Assembly (NCBI GenBank): GCA_020072785.1
Contig: JAIQGG010000001.1
Coordinates: forward strand, 62,001 to 126,000
DNA from: Terriglobia bacterium
GTDB taxonomy: Bacteria; Acidobacteriota; Terriglobia; Acidiferrales; UBA7541
Direction: 5' to 3'
DNA: 64,000 nucleotides
The position numbers and the translations under genes were made by a program. Numbering within the stretch: position 1 is the first letter of the stretch; each line of letters begins with the position of its first letter. The notes below the pieces were generated by a model. It had not been told where the DNA came from. It searched no databases and saw only the letters and a program-made list of their open reading frames with translations. Positions 50,397 through 58,009 of this stretch are shown here, piece after piece.

Positions 50397-51110
50397 ATGC
50401 CCTGGGATTTCGCGCTGATCCTCCTGACCCTGGCCGTGCTCCTCCCCTGGCGCGGCCGCGCACGCATGAAGAAGTTGCTGGCCATGCCGCGCGTCACCTC
50501 GATCGAGCGCATCGCCCTCTACGCCACCACCATCGCTTTTCAATGGCTGGCCGTCGCCGTGACTGCGTGGCGCGCCTGGGCCCGCGGCCTGCGCGCCACC
50601 CAACTCGGCCTGCTGCTCCCCAACCGTACGGGCATTGCCGTTGCCGCGCTCGGCGGAGCCGCCGTCATCGCCGCATTGCATTGGTTGAATCTGCGCCGCA
50701 TCGGCCGCCTGCCTCCGGAAGAGCGCGGCTTTCTGCAGCCGCTCGCCGAGCGCATCCTGCCGCAGTCCAGCGTGGAGGCCCTGCTCTACTTTGCGCTGGC
50801 GGTCACCGCCGGCGTCTGCGAGGAGTTTCTCTACCGCGGTTTCGCCATGGCCGCGTTCACCCGCACCGGTCTGCCGGTGTGGACTACGGTTTTTTTGTCG
50901 GCGGCGATTTTCGGATTAGCGCATCTCTACCAGGGGCGCAGCGGTGCAGTAGGAACATTCGTGCTCGGAATCGTGTTTGGGGTGGCCCGCCTCGCGTACG
51001 ATAGCCTGGTGCCAGTTGTGCTTTGGCATACCGCCGTGGATATCGTCGCCGGCTTGGCCGGGCCGCGCTATTTGCTGGTGAAAAGAGACGAAACACAGCT
51101 TTCTAGTTAA
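50397..51110 (+). CDS. CPBP-family intramembrane metalloprotease
   Basis: This encodes 237 residues from ATG 50397; a TTG at 50361 is also possible. Four or more membrane helices carry the family motifs: Glu142/Glu143 with Arg147 in CEEFLYRG, His in FGLAHLYQG, and WHTAVD. The family (Rce1-like, formerly abortive-infection CAAX proteases) cleaves or binds membrane substrates. It precedes rsmG by 17 bases. Confidence 0.9.
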   Translation: MPWDFALILLTLAVLLPWRGRARMKKLLAMPRVTSIERIALYATTIAFQWLAVAVTAWRAWARGLRATQLGLLLPNRTGIAVAALGGAAVIAALHWLNLRRIGRLPPEERGFLQPLAERILPQSSVEALLYFALAVTAGVCEEFLYRGFAMAAFTRTGLPVWTTVFLSAAIFGLAHLYQGRSGAVGTFVLGIVFGVARLAYDSLVPVVLWHTAVDIVAGLAGPRYLLVKRDETQLSS

Positions 51111-51127
51111 CATAATATAGAGGCCGC

Positions 51128-51772
51128 ATGTCATCCCGTTACCCAGCTGCAGTCACTCCGGAAATGGTCACCCGGGCCCTAACCCAGTATCAGATCGCCG
51201 CCAGTTCCCAGCAGATAGAGCAAGTGCTTTTGTATCTTAAACTTCTATTGAAATGGAACGACAAGGTCAACCTTACCGCCATTCGCGACCCTCTGGAAAT
51301 CCTGCATCGACATTTCTGCGAATCCATGTTTGCCGCAGAAAATGTACCCATTGAGCGTGGTCGGCTGGCCGACGTTGGTTCGGGCGCCGGTTTTCCAGGC
51401 CTGCCCCTGAAAATCATGCGTCCGGAGCTGGAAATTTTTCTGATCGAGTCGAATTTGAAGAAAGCCACGTTCCTGGCCGAGGTCATTCGGGAGCTGGCGC
51501 TGGTCAAAACCCGCGTGATTGTCGGCCGCTATGAAGATCTTGGCGAGGAGCTCGCGCCTCTGGATTTTGTCTGCTCCCGGGCGCTCGGCGATTTTGACGC
51601 CTTTCTCAAGTGGGCGGCGTCAGAAACGTTGGCGGCCAAGCGTGTAGTCCTATGGGTTGGCGGCCGGGATCTCGAAGAGATTCGCCGGAACACGCTGTGG
51701 ACCTGGCGCGAGCCGGTCACCGTGCCGCAATCGCTGCGGCGCTATCTTCTGGTGGGCGAGCGGAATCCGTGA
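51128..51772 (+). CDS. rsmG: 16S rRNA (guanine527-N7)-methyltransferase RsmG
   Basis: This encodes 214 residues. The SAM-binding loop ADVGSGAGFPGLPLKI and the family segments KWNDKVNLTAIRDP and SRALGDF are present. It methylates G527 of 16S rRNA. It stands in front of parA-parB, the usual chromosomal order; the normal mnmG/mnmE partners are not here. Confidence 0.96.
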   Translation: MSSRYPAAVTPEMVTRALTQYQIAASSQQIEQVLLYLKLLLKWNDKVNLTAIRDPLEILHRHFCESMFAAENVPIERGRLADVGSGAGFPGLPLKIMRPELEIFLIESNLKKATFLAEVIRELALVKTRVIVGRYEDLGEELAPLDFVCSRALGDFDAFLKWAASETLAAKRVVLWVGGRDLEEIRRNTLWTWREPVTVPQSLRRYLLVGERNP

Positions 51773-51821
51773 GTGTCGGCTTCTTCTGATATTCGGTGTT
51801 TATCTTTTTTTCCTGACATTT

Positions 51822-51837
51822 TGTTCCACGTGGAACA
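51822..51837. promoter_or_regulatory. parS site 1
   Basis: TGTTCCACGTGGAACA is a perfect palindrome one change per arm from the consensus TGTTTCACGTGAAACA. Confidence 0.9.
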
Positions 51838-51846
51838 CTCCATGCG

Positions 51847-51863
51847 TGACCGCGAAACGGTCA
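51847..51863. repeat. TGACCGCGAAGCGGTCA-type palindrome
   Basis: TGACCGCGAAACGGTCA, one mismatch, located between parS sites 1 and 2. Confidence 0.8.
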
Positions 51864-51909
51864 ACATTCGATCCAGACCAGATCCTGCTCCCGCCGGGAA
51901 TCCCGGAAA

Positions 51910-51925
51910 TGTTCCACGTGGAACA
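51910..51925. promoter_or_regulatory. parS site 2
   Basis: TGTTCCACGTGGAACA, identical to site 1. Confidence 0.9.
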
Positions 51926-51960
51926 CTGCCAGAGAGTGCCTTAAAACCAGATATCCAGAT

Positions 51961-51976
51961 TGTTCCACGTGAAACA
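51961..51976. promoter_or_regulatory. parS site 3
   Basis: TGTTCCACGTGAAACA, one base from consensus. It lies 54 bases before the parA start, so ParB bound here could also affect parAB expression. Confidence 0.92.
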
Positions 51977-52029
51977 ACTTGCAACCTCTATGTCTCTTTG
52001 CTAAATTTTCGCTTGCCGGGGGGAATTGG

Positions 52030-52836
52030 TTGGCTCGAATCATAGCCGTTGCAAATCAGAAGGGTGGCGTCGGTAAGACCACGACTGCAGTCAATCTCGC
52101 TGCCTGCCTCGCCGCTGCAGAGCAGCCCACACTTCTCGTCGACTGCGATTCCCAGGCTAACGCCACATCCTCCATCGGTTTTGCCAAGGATCCTTCCCGC
52201 CGCACCCTCTATCACATCCTCATTCTCGAGGAAGCCCCTGAGCGCATTATCCAGAAGTCCCAAGTCGAAGGTCTGGACGTCATCCCCGCGGATAAGAATC
52301 TTTCCGGCGCGGCTATCGAACTGGTCTCCGCTGAGAACCGCGAGTACCGCCTGAAAGCTGTCCTGGACAAATTGCGCGACAATTACAAATTCATCATCCT
52401 CGATTGTCCACCGGCACTTGACCTCTTGACCCTGAACGCCTTGGTCGCCGCGGACGCCGTCCTCGTGCCCATCCAGTGCGAGTACCTGGCGTTGGAAGGC
52501 GTCTCCGAACTTCTCGACACCCTGATGCGCATTCGCCGCACTCTCAATCCATCCTTGGAAATCGAAGGCATCCTGCTCACTATGTACGATGAGCGCACCT
52601 CGCTCTCCCGCCAGGTCGCCACCGACCTGCGCAGCTTTTTTGGCACGCAGGTTTTCCAGAGCGTAATCCAGCGCAACGTAAGGCTTGCGGAAGCTCCAAG
52701 CTTTGGTAAACCTATTATTTTCTATGACATACACAGCAAGGGCGCAGAAAGCTACTCGCAATTCGCACAGGAGGTAATTACCAATGTCACGAAACGCACT
52801 GGGACGGGGACTCGGAGCGCTCATTCGGGAGCCTGA
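52030..52836 (+). CDS. parA: Chromosome partitioning ATPase ParA (Soj)
   Basis: This encodes 268 residues from TTG 52030 behind GGGGGGAA; an upstream TTG at 51979 is possible. The deviant Walker A KGGVGKTTTA (11-20), Walker B-like FIILDCPPALD and the C-terminal RNVRLAEAPSFGKP are typical of chromosomal Soj. It forms DNA-bound dimers that move ParB-parS complexes. The last 53 bases overlap parB. Confidence 0.96.
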   Translation: MARIIAVANQKGGVGKTTTAVNLAACLAAAEQPTLLVDCDSQANATSSIGFAKDPSRRTLYHILILEEAPERIIQKSQVEGLDVIPADKNLSGAAIELVSAENREYRLKAVLDKLRDNYKFIILDCPPALDLLTLNALVAADAVLVPIQCEYLALEGVSELLDTLMRIRRTLNPSLEIEGILLTMYDERTSLSRQVATDLRSFFGTQVFQSVIQRNVRLAEAPSFGKPIIFYDIHSKGAESYSQFAQEVITNVTKRTGTGTRSAHSGA

Positions 52837-53680
52837 AGCGCAGCCTGCGGGGATGACGACGGGAAGTGCAGCTGCGGCCGCGCCGGCGCGCGAGGCAGTT
52901 TCCGCCGGACCGCGCCAGATCGATATCGACCTGATCGACCCCAGCCCGTTTCAGCCCCGCACGCGCTTCCGCGAAGAAGCGCTCGAGGAACTGGCGCGCT
53001 CGATTCAGAACAGCGGCATCATTCAGCCCCTGGTGCTGCGCCCGGTGGGCAGCCGCTTCCAGCTCATCGCCGGAGAGCGCCGCTGGCGCGCGGCTCAACG
53101 CGCCGGGCTGGCGCGTGTACCGGCCGTGCTACACGCGGTCTCCGACGAAAAAGCGCTGGAGATGACGCTGGTGGAAAACATCCAGCGCGAGGACCTGAAC
53201 CCCATCGAACAGGCCCGCGCCTTCGAGCGCCTGATGGACGAATTCACGCTGACCCAGGAAGCGGTGGCCGAACGCACCGGCAAGGATCGCGCCACGGTGG
53301 CCAACGCTGTGCGCCTGCTCAAGCTCGAGCCCTTGATTCTGGATCTGATCGAAGAAGGGCGCTTATCCGCGGGGCACGGCCGAGCGCTCCTGGCCATCGC
53401 CGATACCGCCATCCGCAAGAAGCTGGCGCAGCGCGCGGCGCGCGGCGGCCTCACCGTGCGCCAGATCGAGCGGCTGGGCGCGCGGCGCGCGCGGGTCACC
53501 ACCGCAGCGGCTACCGCGCATCCCGACGCCAACATCCGTGCCGCGCTCGAAGAGCTGCAGCGCCACCTGGGCACGCGCGTGCATCTGCGGCCGAAGACGC
53601 GCATCCGCCCGGGAGCGCTCATCGTGGAGTTCTACGATGACGCGCAGCTGCTGGGCATTTACGACCGTCTGATGAAGTAG
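52784..53680 (+). CDS. parB: Chromosome partitioning protein ParB
   Basis: This encodes 298 residues with CAGGAGG before the ATG. It begins with the ParA-stimulating peptide ALGRGLGALI. The CTP-binding/ParB domain follows (PFQPRTRFREEALEELARSI, GERRWRAA, ENIQREDLNPIEQA), then a helix-turn-helix that binds parS and a C-terminal dimerisation domain. Three parS sites lie upstream of the operon. Confidence 0.97.
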   Translation: MSRNALGRGLGALIREPEAQPAGMTTGSAAAAAPAREAVSAGPRQIDIDLIDPSPFQPRTRFREEALEELARSIQNSGIIQPLVLRPVGSRFQLIAGERRWRAAQRAGLARVPAVLHAVSDEKALEMTLVENIQREDLNPIEQARAFERLMDEFTLTQEAVAERTGKDRATVANAVRLLKLEPLILDLIEEGRLSAGHGRALLAIADTAIRKKLAQRAARGGLTVRQIERLGARRARVTTAAATAHPDANIRAALEELQRHLGTRVHLRPKTRIRPGALIVEFYDDAQLLGIYDRLMK

Positions 53681-53727
53681 CGAAGCGGCGGCGCGGTGGC
53701 CGTTGCGCCATCCGTCCACGCTCTATG

Positions 53728-53771
53728 TGACCGCGAAGCGGTCAGCGCTATGGGTGACCGCGAAGCGGTCA
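53728..53771. repeat. Two TGACCGCGAAGCGGTCA palindromes
   Basis: Perfect copies at 53728-53744 and 53755-53771, again 27 bases apart, between parB and the bactofilin gene. Confidence 0.88.
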
Positions 53772-53856
53772 ACTCATTGAACATCAGCGGGGACCGCGCC
53801 GCTTGACTTGTATTTGCGGCGGGCTAAAGTCAGATGGGGCATCTCTGGGGGCATTC

Positions 53857-54270
53857 ATGGAATGGAAGTGGTCCGGCAGTTCAAAAAACACCAGCACTGA
53901 AGAATGGACAGGCTTCATCGATCAAGGCGTGTCGCTGGAAGGCACGCTGCAGATTACCGGCACGTTCCGCATCGACGGCGCCGTGAAAGGCAACATCATC
54001 TCCGAACAGACCCTGGTACTCGGCGAAGGGGCCAAGGTCGAAGGCCAGATCGAAGGCAACCGCGTGGTCATCTCCGGGCGCTTCGACGGCGTGATCTTTG
54101 CCAAGGGGCGCGTCGAGATCCAGCCCAAGGGCGTGGTCACCGGCGAAGTGCACTCGCCGTGCCTGGTCATCGAGCCCGGTGGAATCTTCGACGGCCGCTG
54201 CCACATGCTGGCCTCCTCGGATGCCACTGCCTCTGGCGTGACGATTCCCATCCGCGCCGTCGCTCCGTAA
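53857..54270 (+). CDS. Bactofilin
   Basis: This encodes 137 residues from ATG 53857. The central beta-helical domain is typical (IDQGVSLEGTLQITGTFRIDG, then EGQIEGNRVVISG, VTGEVHSPCLVIEPGGIFDG) and the ends are short and disordered. Bactofilins assemble without nucleotide into filaments. Bactofilin genes next to parAB are known to help position ParB or parS in Myxococcus, so a similar role is possible here. Confidence 0.93.
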   Translation: MEWKWSGSSKNTSTEEWTGFIDQGVSLEGTLQITGTFRIDGAVKGNIISEQTLVLGEGAKVEGQIEGNRVVISGRFDGVIFAKGRVEIQPKGVVTGEVHSPCLVIEPGGIFDGRCHMLASSDATASGVTIPIRAVAP

Positions 54271-54479
54271 GATTCGCGGCACAGCCACTCCCGGCTGTAC
54301 GTCTCTCCTATTTGCTGCACTGCGCTTCCGCGATGCCGCTTCAGCAATTGTCCGGAAACCGGCGGGCCGCGGATAGCCGCGAGGTTGACGCGCTCCAGAA
54401 GCCCGACTATCGTCTATTTTGGTGAGCGTGAAGCGCTCCGGGCGCGCGGTGCAGCCAAGTTCCGGCAAAGGAAGAACGG

Positions 54480-55760
54480 ATGAAGATTCTGGTGATCGGC
54501 AGCGGCGGGCGCGAACACGCTCTGGTGTGGAAACTGAAGCAGAGCGCGCGCGTGGAAAAGATCTGGTGCGCGCCGGGCAACGGCGGCATCGCCGGCGAAG
54601 CCGAGTGCGTGCCCGTGGATCCCGGCGACGTGCCCGCCCTGGTGGCCCTGGCGGAGCGCGTCGCGCCGGATCTGACCGTGGTCGGCCCGGAGCTGCCGCT
54701 GGTCAACGGTCTCACCGACGCCTTTGCGCGCCGCCAGTGGCCGGTCGTGGGCCCCAGCCAGCAGGCCGCGCAGCTCGAGGGCAGCAAGATCTTTTCGAAA
54801 GAGTTTCTCGAGCGCCACGCCATCCCCACCGCAAAACGCTACGGCTGCTTCGACTCCGCCGCGGAGGCCCGCGCCGCCCTCGACCACGTCACCTGGCCGC
54901 TGGTGATCAAAGCCGACGGCCTGTGCGCCGGCAAGGGCGTCCTGGTGGCGAGCGATCGCGAAGAAGCCGCCGACTTCCTCACCCGGGTCATGGAGAAAGA
55001 CGAACTGGGTCCCGCGGGGCGTCGCGTCCTGCTGGAAGAGGGGCTCGCAGGCGACGAACTGTCGTTCATCATTCTCACCGACGGCAAGCGCTACGCGCCG
55101 CTCGTGCCCACCCGCGATCACAAGCGCGCCTTCGACGGCAATCGCGGCCCGAACACCGGCGGCATGGGCGCCTATTCCACCGACGACCTCCTGCCCCCAG
55201 CGCTGCGCGCCACCATCGTTTCCACCATTGTTGATCCCACCTTGCGCGGGCTGGCCGCCGACGGTATCCCCTATCAGGGCTTTCTCTACATTGGCCTGAT
55301 GCTCACGCCCAGCGGCCCGAAAGTCCTGGAGTTCAATTGCCGCCTGGGTGATCCCGAAACCCAGGCCATCGTCGCGCGCATGGATTTCGATCTTGCCGAT
55401 GTGCTGGCCGACGTCGCCGCGGGACGCCTGGACCCCGCCAAACTGCGCTGGAAGCCCGGGGCAAGCGCCTGTGTGGTCCTGGCTTCCGGGGGTTATCCCG
55501 GCAAGTATGAGATCGGAAAGCGTATCGATGGCCTAACCGCTATTGCAGAAAATAGCGGTGTGAAGGTTCTGCACGCTGGCACCAGAAAATTAAACGATTC
55601 CATCGTCACCAGCGGCGGCCGGGTTCTCAGCGTCACCGCTGCCGGCGCCACCCTTACTGCCGCGCTGCAAGCCGCCTACCAGGCGGCTGGCAAGATCCGC
55701 TTCGAGGGGATGCACTACCGCAAGGACATCGGCGCCTCCGCGGGGCCGGGCGGAGACTGA
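54480..55760 (+). CDS. purD: Phosphoribosylamine-glycine ligase PurD
   Basis: This encodes 426 residues. It has the full GARS ATP-grasp layout: MKILVIGSGGREHAL, GPELPLVNGL, VGPSQQAAQLEGSK, KADGLCAGKGV, DHKRAFDGNRGPNTGGMGAYS, EFNCRLGDPETQ. It makes glycinamide ribonucleotide in purine synthesis. The MOSC gene starts five bases after it. Confidence 0.97.
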   Translation: MKILVIGSGGREHALVWKLKQSARVEKIWCAPGNGGIAGEAECVPVDPGDVPALVALAERVAPDLTVVGPELPLVNGLTDAFARRQWPVVGPSQQAAQLEGSKIFSKEFLERHAIPTAKRYGCFDSAAEARAALDHVTWPLVIKADGLCAGKGVLVASDREEAADFLTRVMEKDELGPAGRRVLLEEGLAGDELSFIILTDGKRYAPLVPTRDHKRAFDGNRGPNTGGMGAYSTDDLLPPALRATIVSTIVDPTLRGLAADGIPYQGFLYIGLMLTPSGPKVLEFNCRLGDPETQAIVARMDFDLADVLADVAAGRLDPAKLRWKPGASACVVLASGGYPGKYEIGKRIDGLTAIAENSGVKVLHAGTRKLNDSIVTSGGRVLSVTAAGATLTAALQAAYQAAGKIRFEGMHYRKDIGASAGPGGD

Positions 55761-55765
55761 CGACC

Positions 55766-56188
55766 GTGCCCAGCGTCCTGCACCTGTTTCGAGCTCTCAA
55801 GCGCGGCCTGCCCATGCGCGAAGAAGAGGCCGTTCATGCCGTCGCGGACCTCGGCTTCGAAGGCTGCGCGCATGCCCGCGCGGACGGCGGCAAGCGCCAG
55901 ATTCTGCTGATGGACCGCGAGACGCTCGATGCCCTGCAACTGGCTCCCGGCATCGTGCGCGAGAACATCACCACCGAGGGCCTGGACGTCAACGGCCTGG
56001 AGACCGGGCAGCGCCTGCGCATCGGCGAAGCGCTCCTGGAAGTTTCCGGGCCCTGCACGCCCTGCGGCCTGATGGAGAAGCTGCGCCCCGGCTTGCGCCG
56101 GGAGATTCGCGGGCGCCGCGGGACGCTCTGCCGCGTCGTCGCCGGGGGCGGCATCCGCCGTGGCGATGCCATCGAAAAACTTTCCTGA
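55766..56188 (+). CDS. MOSC-domain protein
   Basis: This encodes 140 residues from GTG 55766. It is a single MOSC domain with IVRENITTEGLDVNGLETGQRLRIG and the conserved Cys in GPCTPCGLMEKL. MOSC domains bind molybdenum cofactor or carry sulfur. It is cotranscribed with purD, without obvious functional link. Confidence 0.88.
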   Translation: MPSVLHLFRALKRGLPMREEEAVHAVADLGFEGCAHARADGGKRQILLMDRETLDALQLAPGIVRENITTEGLDVNGLETGQRLRIGEALLEVSGPCTPCGLMEKLRPGLRREIRGRRGTLCRVVAGGGIRRGDAIEKLS

Positions 56189-56191
56189 GCG

Positions 56192-57187
56192 TTACGGCTT
56201 GGGCTTGCGGAGCAGCGTGGGCGCTTCGGGCGGGCGGTCCTTGTCTTCCTGGGCCTTCTCGAGAGACTCCGCGGGCGGCACCAGCCAGTCGAGCCCGCGA
56301 TTTTCGGTCCACGAGCCGATGGCGAAGCGGCCCTTGCCGGCCAGCGGCACGACAACCGCCCGGAGAAACTCGGCGGCGTCCGCAGGGTCAGCGGCGTTGG
56401 CCTTGCCGGCCTGGATCTTCTCGACCACGCGCGCGAATTTCGGTTCGGAGCGCGCCAGCCGGGCGATCACCAGATCGTTGTGCTCGATTTGTTCCTGCAG
56501 CGTGGCTCCCGCCGCATCGCGCGGGTAGCGCACTTCCAGCAGGGTGTGCGGCGCGTGCTTTTCCGGGGGGTAAAGCTGCGTCGTGCGGGGCCGCAGGACG
56601 CGCGTCTGGTAGTAATCGCCGCTCACCGCCTCCTGCACCGCGCGGTAGTCGTAGAGCCACACTTCGGGGCCGTAGCCGCCGGGCGCATAGCCGATAACCA
56701 CGAGCTGCAGCAGCGGTTCGTCGGGCTGCAGCTCAATCCTGTGGTGCAGCCGTTCGGCAAACTTGCGCAGCGCCTCGAGGTAAGCCACGCCGATCATCTC
56801 CAGGTCGGTGTTCTCTTCCGCGAGCTGGGATGGCGGCAGACCCTCGACGCCTCCCAGGCGGGGGACTTCCTTCTCCACGCGCAGCGGCTTGGCCCCCGCG
56901 GGGATTTGCCACTCGACGGCCCCGAGAAGCACGCCGATGTGCCTGGCATCCAGAGGCACGACGCGGGGGGCTAGGGAATCGGCTTCGGCGGCTTGCTCGA
57001 TGGTGGCGAAGACAATGCTTTCCCGGGCCACGTGCACGATCACCCGCCCCGCCGCGAGGTTGGCCACGATCTCGTCGTCGCGCGCCTGCGCCAGCGGCTC
57101 CGGCGGGGCCGCACAGGCCACCAGCACAAGAAGCGCGAGCACTCTTGCGAGCGAAGATGCAGTAGGTCTGGAGTTAGCGCCCTGCAT
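56192..57187 (-). CDS. Lipoprotein of unknown function
   Basis: This encodes 331 residues with a signal ending in lipobox LVAC near residue 25. The mature part has mixed alpha/beta content with no family I recognise. Notable features are a VVPLDARHIGVLLGAVEWQIP segment and a Pro-rich acidic C-terminus. It is probably a periplasmic lipoprotein, convergent with the MOSC gene by three bases. Confidence 0.65.
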   Translation of the reverse strand: MQGANSRPTASSLARVLALLVLVACAAPPEPLAQARDDEIVANLAAGRVIVHVARESIVFATIEQAAEADSLAPRVVPLDARHIGVLLGAVEWQIPAGAKPLRVEKEVPRLGGVEGLPPSQLAEENTDLEMIGVAYLEALRKFAERLHHRIELQPDEPLLQLVVIGYAPGGYGPEVWLYDYRAVQEAVSGDYYQTRVLRPRTTQLYPPEKHAPHTLLEVRYPRDAAGATLQEQIEHNDLVIARLARSEPKFARVVEKIQAGKANAADPADAAEFLRAVVVPLAGKGRFAIGSWTENRGLDWLVPPAESLEKAQEDKDRPPEAPTLLRKPKP

Positions 57188-57310
57188 GGACCTGCGTTTC
57201 CCACATTACCACAGTGCCACGGGGCGGGGTGGCGCTGCGCCGGAGGAGACAGTTCACCTCCGCCGTGCCCTCCGCTACAATGCTTGTTTGGGCGAATGCC
57301 ATGGGAGCGG

Positions 57311-57868
57311 ATGATGGGTCTTCGAAAACCGAAGAGTATCAAGCACAAGGGACGGCGCGTCTCGGATATCCTGGCGCTGCACGAGCAGTTCTTTCGCGGG
57401 AAGGACGGCGGGGCGCGCGCCGATCTGGAAGGCGCGGACGTGTCCCGCGCCGACCTCCGCGGCGTCAACCTGAGCGGGGCCATCCTGCGCGGAGCGAATC
57501 TCGAGGGCAGCGATCTGCGCGGGGCCAAGCTGCCCGGCGCCGATTTTTCCGGAGCGCGCCTGCGCCAGGCGGACCTGCGCAACACGGACATGACCGAATC
57601 GATCCTGGCCGGCGCGGACCTCTCTGAAGCGCAGGCCAGCGGCGTGGAGTTCTTCCGCTGCGACCTCTCGGGCGCCAATTTCCAGCGGGCCCTGCTGCGC
57701 AACGCCAATTTCCGCAACGCCACCGTGCACGGCGCCAAATTCACCGGCGCGGACATGGGCGTGGCCATCCTGCGCGAGACCGACCTCAGCCAGGCCGACC
57801 TTTCCGGCGTGGACCTCTCGACGGCCCTGCTGCCGCGCGGCTACGCGCTGCAGCCGGAGAAGAAGTAG
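57311..57868 (+). CDS. Pentapeptide-repeat protein
   Basis: This encodes 185 residues from ATG 57311 (57314 is possible). After a basic start, residues 40-170 are about 25 A(D/N)LxX repeats (ADLEGADVSRADLRGVNLSG, later ANFQRALLRNANFRNATVHG), forming a right-handed quadrilateral beta-helix. Function varies from DNA-gyrase mimicry to unknown; there is no clue here. The family call is firm. Confidence 0.9.
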   Translation: MMGLRKPKSIKHKGRRVSDILALHEQFFRGKDGGARADLEGADVSRADLRGVNLSGAILRGANLEGSDLRGAKLPGADFSGARLRQADLRNTDMTESILAGADLSEAQASGVEFFRCDLSGANFQRALLRNANFRNATVHGAKFTGADMGVAILRETDLSQADLSGVDLSTALLPRGYALQPEKK

Positions 57869-57871
57869 GCC

Positions 57872-57891
57872 GCACAGGCTTCCGCCTGTGC
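57872..57891. repeat. GCACAGGC palindrome
   Basis: GCACAGGC-TTCC-GCCTGTGC. A sister palindrome lies at 57921-57942 (AGCACAGG-TTGAAG-CCTGTGCT). Both sit between the pentapeptide gene and the FAAL gene, as intergenic elements or a terminator. Confidence 0.55.
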
Positions 57892-57920
57892 CTGCGCAAC
57901 GTGCAAGAACACAAGCAAAG

Positions 57921-57942
57921 AGCACAGGTTGAAGCCTGTGCT
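57921..57942. repeat. GCACAGGC palindrome, second copy
   Basis: Eight paired bases around TTGAAG; see 57872-57891. Confidence 0.55.
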
Positions 57943-58009
57943 ACTCCGATGACAACGCGCCGCGCGCCGTGGTAGCCTCTCGCGCTGTAGACTAGGTTTG
58001 CAGGAACCC

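Noticed and set aside
39719-53771. Palindromes as a CRISPR array
   Set aside because: Copies are scattered, at most three in a row, with 10-base gaps too short for spacers and no cas genes.
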